From contig CAKJVC010000068.1 in the NCBI GenBank assembly GCA_918026815.1, positions 1,178,001 through 1,242,000 of the forward strand: 64,000 bases of DNA, given 5' to 3'. Of the stretch, positions 34,907-46,344 are shown piece after piece. The stretch's first letter is position 1. Every line of letters starts with the position of its first letter. A program made the translations under genes and the position numbers. The notes under the pieces are model-generated. The model searched no databases. It was not told the origin of the DNA and saw only the letters and a list, made by a program, of their open reading frames with translations. The stretch comes from Chalara sp. BL73 (taxonomy: Eukaryota; Ascomycota; Leotiomycetes; Helotiales).

Positions 34907-35030
34907 AGGTACACAAGATGCCAAGCATCATAATAAGCGAGGAAATATTTATCGCTCTTGCCTAATATCGTATTCACAACCACGCTAGTTGTATTTAATT
35001 GGGTATTATAGAGATATCACGTGAACTGTG
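34907..35030 (+). repeat. Direct repeat, left copy, flanking the HET gene
   Basis: 124 bp beginning AGGTACACAAGATGCC and ending ATCACGTGAACTGTG. It aligns with the right copy at 37978-38101 over its whole length. The central 24 bases (TAATATCGTATTCACA and following) are nearly identical, and most differences elsewhere are transitions. No ORF inside, no terminal inverted repeat and no target-site duplication seen. Confidence 0.8.
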
Positions 35031-35664
35031 GTATTCTTCGCGCCTGTAAGACTTGGAGTGTAATATAGTCACAAAGGTGGTAATATTGTAGCTGGCTGTT
35101 GTTGTCTATCATACGCCTTACAACCAAAGTAGGTGGCCGTACGAAGGATTTTCTAGTTCCTTGGCCATTACACAGGCCAATTCCTGACAGCGCCAGTAAA
35201 GCCCACACAGAGCCATTTCTGCCGGGAGAACCTCGCACGTATGATGCCAGATCAAAACGCAGTGGAGTCCCTGACTACCCTTTATCATCGTGCGCATGGG
35301 CGATGCTTGAAAGAGGAAAAAGGCCGCAGGTCAGCAGTATCTTACTCCGTCAGAAGAGAAAGCCCTTGAAAAGTTTTTGAAACTAATATCTGACCTCGGA
35401 AATCCTGTGCGAGTGAAGTTTTCTCCCCTCACTAGCCTCCACCACGAGTAAACCCCACTTCAGGCCTGCGACAGCAGCTCGGGTGTGTGTCTTGGCATTC
35501 ACATCACCCTAGCATCATAATTGTCCTTAATGAACTCATACACTGCCGCTGAAGAAGCCCCTCCGTAGGACGATACCTTTGACCTCCGTCAGGAATATTT
35601 TGCGTCGAGAACGTGATATAATGGGCGCGAGGCAGTCCGCCGACGCCGAGCCAATGCACTGCAT
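35031..35664. other. Upstream region of the HET gene
   Basis: No gene seen apart from short unsupported ORFs. The HET-gene promoter should lie here, inside the interval bracketed by the direct repeats. Confidence 0.45.
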
Positions 35665-37617
35665 GTGGCCTTTTACCTATTTGATGTAAAGCCCTCCAAA
35701 GGTATGGAGACTCCTTTGACAGTGAAACGCTTTTCGGTTGTCATCAGACTGACAGCTCCAGCGAATGATAAACCCTCACCTGTCGAGTCCACTCTGACAG
35801 CCGTCAGTCCCCTAGGCGGCCCTGACACAATGAACACTCCCATCTCTGCCCTTCCATACCCTCCGCTTAGTGACCCGACATGCCAAACGAGACTCATTCG
35901 TTTCGACCCCGTGACCGAATCCCTCTCAACGGACACTGCGCCTATACGGTGCCGTCTTACAGTAGTTAATCTGAGAGCCTCTGTTAGACATGAATATCAC
36001 GCCCTTTCATACTGCTGGGGCGGTATGTCGGAAACGTCGCCGATTTATGTCAATGGCTATATCCACTATATCACAACAAACTTGGAAGCCGCACTTCGCA
36101 GAGCTAGAGAGGTCGACAGAGATCAGCTGATTTGGGCTGATGCTCTCTGCATCAACCAACAAGATCTCATTGAGAAGGCGTCTCAAGTCGATTTGATGGC
36201 ATCTATTTTTACGGAAGCAAGCTGCTGTCTGTTCTGGCTTGGGAATACCGCAGATGATCCTGGTGACGGGCAGCATGCCATACTAGAGGCAGATGCCAAG
36301 AAAGCATTTAGTCTTATAGAGTCCCTTGCTCACGATGAGCACTACACACGTCGAGGCAACAGGGAGGAGGTGTCTCTTGGCCCGTTGATGAAGCTCCAGT
36401 GGTGGCATCGGATATGGACGGTCCAGGAAGCCATACTTCCGCAATATTGCGTTGCTATGTGCGGCCCATTGACATTGCCGTGGGTCTTGTTCACAGGGGC
36501 ATCCGCGAACTTTCGGAGGCACCATTACAAGAGGTGCTGCAATCGAGCCGTCTCAAGCCTTAAGGAATTTCACAGCAAGATTCAGGAACTCGAAGATACA
36601 CGCCGAGAGTTGATCTCAGACGGTGGGACGAACATGAATCGCATATTCCAAAAGTTTCAAGACCGCCACGCCACAGACCTTCGAGATAAAGTCTTTGGCC
36701 TGCTTGCTCTTGGCGCCACGAGGTCTTCTGGGCTGACAATCGCCGCCAGTCTGGGAGCTGACTACTCGGCGAATAGCCACGATATATTTACACGGACGGC
36801 TTTGAAGTTAATCAGACAGACGGGGCTTCTAGATTTATTACTACGCGTTCGGGAATACGACCGAAATCCACATCTCCCGTCCTGGGTGCCAGACTGGGCA
36901 GCAAAAAATGATCGCCATAGGATTCGAGAGCATATGACATGGTCATGTTGGGACCTTCACAATGCATCTGCCGGTAGAAAGGCGGAATTTGGTGACTGCA
37001 TCATACCTTCTACTGATATTCTGGTTTTAGCCGGGGTCAGAGTCGATAGTATTGCAGTCGTAGGAAATTCTTGCGAAGATCTAGAGGCTTTCATGCCACA
37101 GCCAGAAAGCTCAATGTTCGTAAACTTCCCCGACAGACAATGGTGGCGACTCACGGTGGAGACGGTGTCTGTAGACGAGAAGTACGCACTTGGATCGGGA
37201 AGCTATAAGGAAGCGTTCATGAGAGTCTTAACGCTGAATTATATTGATGACTATGATATGTTAGATAATCGCGTTATCCGCCGGCGGATTGCTCCAGGTG
37301 AAGTCGCAGCTTGCCTCCGCGAAATCCAATCTTCCAGTCAGCGCCAGACTTATTTTCAATCAAAGATGATCAACCATCGCTTTTTCATTACCAAGGCCGG
37401 TTTACTAGGCATAGGCCCCGTTGATGTTGTCCCAGGGGATGAGGTGTTTGTCTTACTTGGTGGAAACATGCCTTTCATTCTACGCAAAACTACCTTACCA
37501 ATTTACGCCTCTCAAGTTGGCAGCTTTCACACCCTGGTAGGGCATGCTTATGTCCACGGTATTATGGATGGTGAGTATGTCGATGAAAGCAAGAAACAAT
37601 GGGTTCACCTCGTTTAG
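35665..37617 (+). CDS. HET-domain protein (heterokaryon incompatibility type)
   Basis: Single exon, up to 650 residues. A second in-frame Met at 35830 (MNTPISALPYPPLSD, 595 residues) is the more typical HET-protein start. The three HET blocks are present in order: YHALSYCWGG, IWADALCINQQDLIEKASQV and WWHRIWTVQEAILP. The C-terminus has the usual VHGIMDGEYVD tail, and RATDLRDKVFGLLAL-type sequence (DRHATDLRDKVFGLLALGA) is present. HET proteins trigger programmed cell death after fusion of unlike hyphae. Which allele or partner this one responds to cannot be read. Being uninterrupted over 1.95 kb, it looks functional. It is bracketed by two diverged 124-bp direct repeats (34907-35030 and 37978-38101). 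Confidence 0.9.
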   Translation: MAFYLFDVKPSKGMETPLTVKRFSVVIRLTAPANDKPSPVESTLTAVSPLGGPDTMNTPISALPYPPLSDPTCQTRLIRFDPVTESLSTDTAPIRCRLTVVNLRASVRHEYHALSYCWGGMSETSPIYVNGYIHYITTNLEAALRRAREVDRDQLIWADALCINQQDLIEKASQVDLMASIFTEASCCLFWLGNTADDPGDGQHAILEADAKKAFSLIESLAHDEHYTRRGNREEVSLGPLMKLQWWHRIWTVQEAILPQYCVAMCGPLTLPWVLFTGASANFRRHHYKRCCNRAVSSLKEFHSKIQELEDTRRELISDGGTNMNRIFQKFQDRHATDLRDKVFGLLALGATRSSGLTIAASLGADYSANSHDIFTRTALKLIRQTGLLDLLLRVREYDRNPHLPSWVPDWAAKNDRHRIREHMTWSCWDLHNASAGRKAEFGDCIIPSTDILVLAGVRVDSIAVVGNSCEDLEAFMPQPESSMFVNFPDRQWWRLTVETVSVDEKYALGSGSYKEAFMRVLTLNYIDDYDMLDNRVIRRRIAPGEVAACLREIQSSSQRQTYFQSKMINHRFFITKAGLLGIGPVDVVPGDEVFVLLGGNMPFILRKTTLPIYASQVGSFHTLVGHAYVHGIMDGEYVDESKKQWVHLV

Positions 37618-37977
37618 AAATACTTTAATAGCAGCAGGGACCTGATGTTTATATACTATAGAATGTTACTACCGGATATATCTACAGTAGCATGTTCTAT
37701 GATTTGATTCATTTATACTCAGTTCCAGCCACCCACCGTCAGGCGGCTATGCCAGGTGGTCTAGCTTCAGCGCAGTTACCAAGGTACGCCTACCACAATT
37801 GACTAACACACCTCACCTCATCACCAACACTGTACAGTGCAGTGGCTATTGACATCCTCACCTTACAGTAGCATATTTTAGAAACTCTGTCTAGAACATT
37901 CAAATGTCCACGTGTAATGTGACTAGTTCCTCTCCCTTGGCTGTCATTGTTTCAAATCAAATCAAATCAAAAGTAGG
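37618..37977. other. 3' region of the HET gene
   Basis: AT-rich, no ORF. A short tandem run of CAAAT repeats sits just before the right direct repeat, at about 37951-37970. Confidence 0.4.
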
Positions 37978-38101
37978 AGGTACACAAAATGCCAGGTATT
38001 ATAATAAGCGGGGAAGAATTTATCACACTTACCTAATATCGTATTCACAGCCACGCTAGTTGTATTTTAATTTTTCACTATACAATATCACGTGAACTGT
38101 G
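37978..38101 (+). repeat. Direct repeat, right copy, flanking the HET gene
   Basis: 124 bp, same orientation as the left copy, beginning AGGTACACAAAATGCC and ending ATCACGTGAACTGTG. Similarity stops abruptly at both ends. Confidence 0.8.
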
Positions 38102-40100
38102 CCGTTCTAGAAATTTTCATGAGTAGCCACATAGCTGCTTTCCCTCTGCCATCGGCCAATATTCATCGGTAAATTTTTGATGTAATTTTACAGGTCCTCG
38201 GTTCAAAACACCCAATCACCTTATTTTGACCCTACAGTAAATATCCGTTAATTACTTTTTGACTTACTAAATTGCCTCATGGCAAGGCCTTTAATCTCTT
38301 TATATCAACAGCCAAAAGCACTTGCAAAAACCCGTCACAGCAGTGCCAAAGAATGTTGCTAATGCACCTATTCCAGCATACCACTTGAAGCCACTAAAAG
38401 CCACGACTGGGAGAATACAGGCGAGAACAAACCAAAGCCGGCAACGCATGCCAAGATAATAGTCGCTAGCGTTTTGAATAGTAAAGATATGAGTCATCAG
38501 AACCGAAAGCAGCTGCGTGAGTGTTGTCTGGATAGCGTTGAGATAGTCGGAGATAAAGAATTTGGAGGGGGTTTAGTCAGGGAAGAAAATGGCTTGGATT
38601 ATAATGCAAGATATATATCGCAAGGTTGATGTTCCAAATGTTTGCAGATTTGAGCTATGCAAATTATTTCGACAACGCAGTTACTTAAATCCTGCAAAAG
38701 GATGAGAGAAGAAGGAGTTGTGTAAAAGCGATGCCATAAAAAACACACCATATGCTGCAATCTTACCTCTCATACGAGCAACCCAAAAAAATCACCCCCC
38801 GGGAAAAAAGTCAAGCTCATAGTATGGGCTCTGCACACAACTATTGAACACCACAAACCCACTTCTCGCCGATTCTAATCCAATATCGGGCAGCCCAAGT
38901 ACCCACCTCTTCAAGTACCAGACGTCATAGTCATCAAGTAAGCTCTGCGAATTTGCATCTTTAAACTAAACAAATTCTTCCACAAACAAATATCCCACCA
39001 AAAACAGAAGACTGTGCAAGAGGAAATAATGGTATAAGTAACTCGGAGCTCGGCAAGTGGTGGTAAATCCTTTGTACCCTCACGCTAAAATGGCTCAGTG
39101 CAGCTCCCACTGAAAAGACAACAACAACAAAACAACTTGCCGGTCTTTAAATGATATGTTTCGGCATTGGTGGATTGGTTCCTGGGCTACTTGATAGGGA
39201 GCTCCAGAGCCGAGCGTAAATACCCTCTTTTGCTCCTTGGAGCACAGCGTGCGATGTTCGATACAGAGACCATCACGGCACCTGATTCACAAACAAAATT
39301 GACATGCTCGAAAGAACAGAGCTTCTCGCGCCCAAAAAAGACAATCTACATCACAAACTTGAGAAGCAGCAATGAACCTGATGGATCGGAGGGGGGCGGT
39401 GCTTGAAATTGTCTACTATTGCTGTTACGTTATTATACCATAGGACAATTGAAAGCTGAACCTCAAACTTGACTTGAACATGCTTGTGAGTGTGATATGT
39501 GTTATGTTGAATGGAACATCACCGTGTCATCATAGTTTTGCATGTAGCGACATGAGACATCCTAGATATATTGCCTCATACCTCGCCTCACAATTCCAGC
39601 ACCGATTACTCAATTAGAACTTCCATAAATTGGGCGAGTGCGCAAATCCAGGGGCTCTTAGTATAGGCGAACAGTATCTGTACATTTAGGTGCCCTAGAA
39701 ATTGACATCTGCTTTGGAATACAATTGAACCTCACGTAGATGTGTCTGGCATACATCAGAACAACGAATGAATGGTAAAATAGCCGGGATGGTCTACGAG
39801 ACAAAGAGCTTCAGCTTTTGAGACAAAAAAAAAAACAATGCCATTGCGTATAAAGAGCGCAAAGAAGTCACAAGATATACCACTATCTCACTGTATGTGA
39901 AAATTTTTACCCCAGATCTTAATTGCGATTTGAAAAAACTGCCGTGAGAATTGAAATCTTGTTCCAAAATTGAGAGCGGCTTAGTGTTTATCTACATAAT
40001 TGAATTGACCTCAGATTTGAAGTCTTCGTCTCACAGCGTTAACTATAATTTTCCACCAAGTGCTGCCTCGTTGTAAGAAAGTATCAATAGCCCCTTCAAA
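38102..40100. other. AT-rich intergenic DNA
   Basis: No supported gene except a possible membrane-protein remnant (listed). The ORF at 39167-39406 has no domain. Confidence 0.4.
38300..38497 (-). CDS. Small hydrophobic ORF, possible membrane-protein remnant
   Basis: 65 codons from Met at 38497. The open frame continues upstream to about 38575 with protein-like sequence (FFISDYLNAIQTTLTQLLSV). It contains two hydrophobic segments, LWFVLACILPVVAFSGF and YAGIGALATFFGTAVTGF. This could be the first exon of a lost gene or a small membrane protein. The family is not recognised. Confidence 0.25.
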   Translation of the reverse strand: MTHIFTIQNASDYYLGMRCRLWFVLACILPVVAFSGFKWYAGIGALATFFGTAVTGFCKCFWLLI

Positions 40101-40409
40101 ATGACAACGAACGGTATGAACTCCGAACGTAAGCCCTCGGATTCTGCCAAAGGCTTAACTGTAGTCTTTGCCAGGAATGAGGAGGAAGTGGAACGTGCAC
40201 TCAAGTACGAGAAAACAACCACCCGGAAGGAAGGCGAAACCGACTGGGATATTATAGGGCTTCCTGCTCCTTACTTGCGTCCCGAATATGCGCCAGAGAA
40301 GGTTAAATTATGGCCCGGGTTACCTAGTAATAAGGTGGATAATAAGGTAGTCAAAGGAGGTGAAGAAGACTCGCAAGCGATCTTTAACCCGAAAAGCGTC
40401 AGTTCTTAG
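40101..40409 (+). CDS. Small hypothetical soluble protein
   Basis: 102 residues starting MTTNGMNSERKPSDSAKG. Mixed charged composition with a plausible short helix (NEEEVERALKYEK) and a Pro/aromatic block (WDIIGLPAPYLRPEYAPEKV). No signal peptide or membrane span. Codon composition and amino-acid balance look coding, but no family is recognised and there is no intron to support it. Confidence 0.45.
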   Translation: MTTNGMNSERKPSDSAKGLTVVFARNEEEVERALKYEKTTTRKEGETDWDIIGLPAPYLRPEYAPEKVKLWPGLPSNKVDNKVVKGGEEDSQAIFNPKSVSS

Positions 40410-42450
40410 GAAATTTGAGAAGCAGAAAATGAAGGAGAGGAGGGTCATGGGCAGTAGGGAATCACTTGACCACCACACCGATCGTACAACCGCTCAATTT
40501 TTAAATGAACTAGGAAGTAAAAGTGCCTAGGCTTGCCATCGAACTTAAAATGTCATCATTTTGGTTGTGATTTTGTTAAGCACGAGTGGTATGGTTTTCT
40601 CCTTCTCTATAGTTAGGTAGTTTAATGAAATCTTGAAACTCAAAACAAGTTATTAAAATGGTTCGTTTGCAGTTATAGTGAAACAAGGTGATGGCTACTA
40701 GACTATAGAATGGGCAAGAAATACCTGGCATACAGCAGATAAATTTCCCAAAACTATAAATGAATCAAGGGGAGGTGGGATTGCAAAAGATAATCATTGC
40801 TCCACATAAGAAATCTTAACACAAATTCAAATCGAGTTTGGTTACTGCCTCGTTTAGGTTATGAGTGAGTTGTGGGCTACATTGAATTGAAGTGAACTGA
40901 ATGAATGGTGCTCTTCGGCAGACAGAGTACCGAATGGTACAACTTACTCACTTTCGTTGCTGAGCATGACTACATCAAAAGTAGATTGCATCAACGCCTA
41001 CCACAATAACTTCCGACACATTCCTCAGCCTACCTTCAATGGCTGCCGTGATTGAAGAGTTCCTAAATATTATTCGGAATCTCAGCAAGTGTCCATCACT
41101 ACGACAAACTCAGCGAATGCAACATCTTATCGAGGAGCTGACTCGTGAGTCTTATGCGAGCAAAAAAGGAGAATCACAAGAGAACCTTGGATATTGGTAT
41201 ATATGATAGTGTTACCTACGGCATCCTCGTTGAATGTGTTGGAGTCGTCTCGATGAACGGCCACAACGACATAGATGATTGTACCGCAAAAAACACCAGT
41301 TGAGTACATCGTGTGCTCAATTTCTCCAACATCGTCGGCTATCCGCCAACGCTTAAGTCTAGTCGTCAAGTCTGTGTCCTCGGCAGGCTTACCGCCTCTC
41401 ATCATCCTCACCAATACCACAGTCAGTCTTGTGTAAGCATCTTCTGTCAAATAATTTCTATCTGGTATTTCCTTATGTTCATAAGACATGAACACACTGA
41501 AATGCACCACAACTGACTCCCACTAGTGGGTCGTCGTCATCGACCAAACTAAAATGCTCTGGGCTCTCTATCCAAAAGGCATTGATGATGAAGACTCAAT
41601 GGAGAGAGTGTGTCAAGAGACAGGTTGTGGAAAATGTGACGTTTATAACAGTTCTTGAGATACGGCTTTCGGCGCGGATCACACCCAGGGAGCTGTTCTT
41701 CTCGGCAAGTTGGGCGGACAACTCGTACACCAAACATCAAGACTGGAAACAAAATTCCTGAAGATGCGTAACGACCATGAGATTCCTAATACGCCAAAGA
41801 TATTTACCTTGACCTGGTCTACCGAGTTCTATACCAGAAGCAATTCCTCTAAGGAAAGAAGCATATCGCAAAAAATTCCGGGGTTCCACATGCTGGAGCG
41901 CCAAAAAAAAAAAGCAAAGAGGACTGCTGACAACTTGGTACCTCTTGGAGCAATGAAGCGGAACTTGGTGAGCGGGAAAAAGCACGCTGAAGATGATATT
42001 AGGGATGAAGATAGGACGAACGATTGAGATTGATGGAGGCTATGATTGCATGAGTGATAGCTGGCGCAATTGATTTAGAAGTCATCTTTTAGGCATTAGA
42101 TGCTGTATGGCATATATGAGTTGTGGCACCAGAGTAAAAGTTATGGCGAACATGATGTATCCAGTGCTCTGTTTCGATGCCAAGACAATTTATAATATCT
42201 TATGTCATACCCCAAGGTCCACAAGTAAATTTAATAGATTAAAGTTTGAACCCCTGGCCTGTATCCCCCAGATCTTGCGGGTTGCCTTGCAGATTCAAGG
42301 TTGAGGCGTGTTTGCCAACTTCTCTCTTCTATTCATCCACTCCTTTCATGTCACTAACTATATACGATCCTTACCTGGCCTAATTTATCCTAATATTGCA
42401 TCCTCAAGGCACGCGACGTTTCTGATCCCCCTCTGCTATACCAAATATCA
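40410..42450. other. Intergenic DNA with unsupported ORFs
   Basis: Overlapping ORFs of 65 to 127 codons occur on both strands between 41.0 and 42.1 kb (for example 41127-41510 minus and 41710-42027 plus). A plus-strand ATG at 41039 opens a 35-codon piece beginning MAAVIEEFLNIIRNLSKCPS before a possible donor, so a spliced small gene is conceivable. None can be confirmed. Confidence 0.35.
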
Positions 42451-43531
42451 ATGGCAAATCATCAACTCCTAGAGCAAGTTCCTCAGCCAGTTCCTCAGCA
42501 AGTTCCTCAATCAGCACCTCAGGACATCAATCACCCGTCCCAAGTCCCTGCTCAAGCCCCGCAGCAAGACTCACAAGTCTTTTCACAAGGCCCAGAATGG
42601 GAAACGAGAGATGGCCCGCGCAAGAAATCAAAGTTTCCGAAGTTACCTTTCTCAAACCCATTCCCTCATCATGAAGGCCCGGAGTCTGCAGAGCGCAAGA
42701 GATCTGTTTGGAACCTTAGCAAAGGATTCAAATTTGTGCCCGAGGATAAAGAAGCGACACCAGCTGCTGGACAACCAGCAATCTCCAGATGGCAGAGGAA
42801 GTCTACGCGCATCATAGTTGGGGTTTTATTCGTGTTCATTCTGGCACTAATCATTGGCCTGGCAGTTGGACTGACCGAGAAAGGGTATGTCAACTTAAAT
42901 ACATTTCATCCGCGACCTTTCTAGGTGGCGGCCACGAATTTCCTTTGGTAACCTCATGGCCGGATAGCGTAACGCATCTCCATACCCAAAGACTCGACCC
43001 CCCCTTTTCTGTTTTCCTGTACTTTCTGTCCTACTATTCGACCGGATTGTTGTTTTCACAACGCTGGCATATTCCACGTTGGAGCGAAACTCGGGCTTAT
43101 TCTAAGACTAATATCCGTCCTCTCGTAGAAAATCCAAATCAAGCGCCAAAAACCTACCTCTTCCCTCCAATACGGCAACATTTACAGGTGATATCACATA
43201 CTATAGTCCTGGGCCAGGCTATGGCGCTTGTGGGTTTGAGAATGGAGACCAAGATGCCATCTGCGCAGTGTCTCATATCGTCTTCGACGCGGCAGCGATA
43301 GACTCGAATCCAAACCATAACCCTCTGTGCGGAAAGAAGATCAGGCTTACGAGATTCGACTCAAGCAGGGGTGGAAACTCGAGTATTGATGTTACTGTTG
43401 TAGACCGTTGTGTTGGGTGCAAAGCTACAGATATTGACTTGTCTATCAAGATGTTTACGACTTTGGCGGACGAAGCTGTAGGAAGAACTACAGCTAGCTG
43501 GGCTGTATGTTTTGTCAATCCTTCTTATTGA
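42451..43531 (+). CDS. Membrane-anchored barwin/RlpA-like double-psi beta-barrel protein
   Basis: Two exons, 42451-42884 and 43129-43531, 278 residues, phase-consistent. The 244-base intron (GTATGT...CGTAG) is long for this genome and could hide a small exon. Residues 1-45 are Gln/Pro/Val-rich with repeated PQQVPQ-type units. Basic residues then precede one transmembrane span at about 120-141 (IIVGVLFVFILALIIGLAVG). With no cleavable signal peptide this suggests a type II orientation. The C-terminal domain (about 160-278) is a rare-lipoprotein-A/barwin-like beta-barrel: GDITYYSPGPGYGACGFENG, the Cys/His-rich NHNPLCGKKIRLTRF, and VDRCVGC followed by ATDIDLSIKMF. Such domains bind or loosen cell-wall polysaccharides (expansin-like) or inhibit proteases. 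Role probably at the cell wall (inference). Confidence 0.8.
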
Positions 43532-44535
43532 TGAATGCTAAACTTGGTAGTGGTTAAATTGAAGCAAAACCGACACTAGGACGCGTACATACTGTAAGGA
43601 TAATGTTTATTATTAAGACGGCACATGGGGCAGAGAAGTCGCCCCACTCCTCGAATAGGAATAGGGAGGTTGATGAAGTGCTGGCCACAGTATTGAGGAT
43701 GTTGCACATAGCTGCATTCTAGACAATGGTCTATTCCTTGCAATACAACGTATGGGATACCCTCTTTACATCTGTCTCAGCTCTTGTGAGCGAAAGAGAC
43801 TTAATAATAATACAAACAATACAAACATTGCTATCATCCTCAACGAAAGAAGTGCATGTGAGATGTGTGTTCTATTCTCAGCGATCGAACACAAGTTCTT
43901 AGGGCTGAATATCATCTGTATTTGCTACAAGTGACATATCCTAGCCGGAGAGCCTTGTGATGATCAGGCTAACATTTTAATAATACTAGCCCTGGGACTC
44001 CCACGCTTTCAATTACCAGGTATGCTCTCTGCGATGCGTAACAAAGTTCTTAGAGAAAGAAAAATCAGGATGTATTGCTAGATACTACTGGTCGAATCAC
44101 CTTGTGACCAGAAAGTCGATCAGCCGGCTTGGTATGTGGATGCTTTGCCTGGTTTCAGAAGGACGGTTCAACCGAACTTGCATAGCAAGAAATTTCTGGG
44201 CAGGTACTTGTGCCACTTGAGCCGAGAAACCTTACCAAAGCATCTTTTGAGAATTCGCAGTGGAAATGTTGACCGTGTCTCCGAAAGATCCATAGCAGAG
44301 AGATAGAGTGTAGGAGCTGAATGTTTTCCATTCCCTAGTGGCCCATACCACCGGATGGTGTGCTCCCCTAATACTGTACAATAAATTTTCTTTCCCACCA
44401 TACATCGTATAGTACCCTAACCCACGCATCTCTTTTCCCGTAGTTATCGTACATATGCACCCGTCCGTCTATTGCATTTCCAGCCTTCTCCGTTCCTTAT
44501 TATGCAGCCAAAACCACACAACTCCCTCGATGGAA
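43532..44535. other. Intergenic DNA between barwin-like gene and Tim9
   Basis: Convergent 3' ends. No supported gene. Short ORFs at 43752-43934 (plus) and 44168-44429 (minus) lack features. Confidence 0.45.
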
Positions 44536-44935
44536 TTATCGTCCCGGAGGTGGGTTCTGCATCATCTTGGCCTGCTCCTCCTGGAATCTCTGACCGATGC
44601 GCTCGCTGCCCGCCATGAACTTCTGCACGCACCGGCTGACGCACCCGGTTTCGCGCTGGACGAGGGACTTGGTGGTGAAGTCATCGACGCAAGCGTCGAA
44701 GCAGTGGTTCACGAGACCGGAGAAGACCTGTCGTCATTCACTGCATCAGCGGCTTGTTGGACTTCGGGGGCATTGGCAATGCGGATATGCAGATGAACGC
44801 AAACTTACGTTCATGAATTCTTTCATCTGTTTCTGCTGCATGCGAGTCTCCAGCTCTCGTTGCTCGGCGTTTGATAATCTGTTCGCGGATTAGTGCTGCC
44901 CTTGTCTCGTTGCTTCGTGAGACAAACCGGTCCAT
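44536..44935 (-). CDS. TIM9: Mitochondrial intermembrane-space chaperone Tim9
   Basis: Three exons on the minus strand: 44935-44928 (8 bases), 44878-44809 and 44727-44536, 89 residues. The twin CX3C motif of small Tim proteins is intact: CFDAC (C35, C39) and CVSRC (C55, C59), in [20 protein letters not shown]. Tim9 forms a hexamer with Tim10 that escorts hydrophobic carrier precursors across the intermembrane space to the TIM22 complex. The two disulfides are made by the Mia40 pathway. The first exon codes only MDR(part). Its intron of 49 bases uses donor GTTTGT with a CTAAT branch, and joining gives [20 protein letters not shown], as in other fungal Tim9 proteins. The length equals the family norm. 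Confidence 0.93.
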
Positions 44936-46344
44936 CTTGCTGATATGTGATTATAGGTACAAGAATCGGGGCAAGGAATGTAAGACGTCAGAGTACTATA
45001 TCGCGATGAACAGTAGGGGATTGTTTTGTTGGATGGGCTCTGGTGGTTGAAGCAAGTATTCCGCATGCAAGGCTTGAATGGGGTCAAAGTCTACAATTTT
45101 TAGTGGGCCAGCAGCTTGCCCTAGCTGTCCTAGCGCCACTGAGGCTTGAGAGCTCAAGATACTTGATGTGTGGAAAACAGGGAGCAGCACTGTTGATTAG
45201 AAAGTATTTGCAGTTCTATTTTCTTTGAAAATTTCTCTTTCTGGCAGAGACCGTAGATTGTTACGCATATCTGAGTCTGGATTAGTGTGGCTTTGATGAA
45301 CTCAATGCATGTATCTAAGCATCAGGAACGCTTACAACAGATGTTCACTCTAAGAGCCGGATGCACATGACACACCTCTCAATACCAAAGCCGATGTCAG
45401 TAACTTCACAAGCTCGACTCATGCTCATGCTCATGCTCATGCTCATGCTCATGCTCAAGTTCATGCTCTTAAACGCCCCAAAAACCCTTCAGCCCAGGTT
45501 CAAAAGTCAAATCTATATTTGGATCTCGCTGCTTCGTCTCATTGAGTCCGCAATGAGAAGAAAGTCCTGGTGGTACTTGGTAGACGGGTAAGGCTGTCAT
45601 GATTCATAACACTTGCCAAAATAAAATGATAGCACAATTTATGAATCCTGATTTCCGACCCCGTGTTGCTTCCATTTGTTCCCCTCCATCTTTCATTCTC
45701 AATATGCAAATACCGCGCTTGCTTGTCGATCTCTGTTTGGTGACTTGAACAACAGCGGTCATCAGACAGCGTCCAGATTTCCGCGCTAAGCCCGGATTCG
45801 GGCTGGCCACCGTAAGTCGCCCAAAACCATCTCAAAGTCAAGATTCCTCTTCCCACCACCGAACGAGCTCAATCTCAAGTCCAACTCCCAACCTGGCACC
45901 AGATTTCGCGTTCTTGTCGCGTACAACGCGGCCTTGCTTTCGACAAACTCACTCACTCACTCGTTACATCCGCACTTGCAGCTTGCATGATCCCCGCGCA
46001 TCTTCCGCCTTGCTTGCTCGACCAAACTTGATCGCGTTGTAGCGCTGCGCCCCCAGCGACGCAACTCCACCACACCCGCTCACAGCGCCCTCCAGAGCAT
46101 CTCCGCCCTCTGCTGCCTGTATCCAGCTGCCTCGCTGTTCTCCAACCGTCAACTCGTCACTTTACATAGGGCTCATGCGCGATTGAAGCGGCGATCAAGT
46201 TCCAACCCCTCGATAGGCCGCTTTCACCCAATATTTCATACTTTTTTGGCCATCCGAATTATAGCCAAATCCCCTCATCTATTGCAGTTTCCGCCAAATT
46301 TCTCCTGAGTTTGGCGAGAGCAATCTCTCCCGAGTCTGCCAACA
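44936..46344. other. Intergenic DNA and likely long 5' leader of the RhoGAP gene
   Basis: No supported gene. It includes a short microsatellite at about 45419-45454. The last few hundred bases are C/T-rich with a CACTCACTCACTC run at about 45952, typical of a fungal promoter or leader. Confidence 0.45.
45419..45454 (+). repeat. Hexanucleotide microsatellite
   Basis: About six tandem units of CATGCT, slightly imperfect at the 3' end. Confidence 0.8.

Noticed and set aside
41127..41510. 127-codon minus-strand ORF
   Set aside because: No domain, overlapped by other ORFs on both strands, and no upstream exon or promoter signal.
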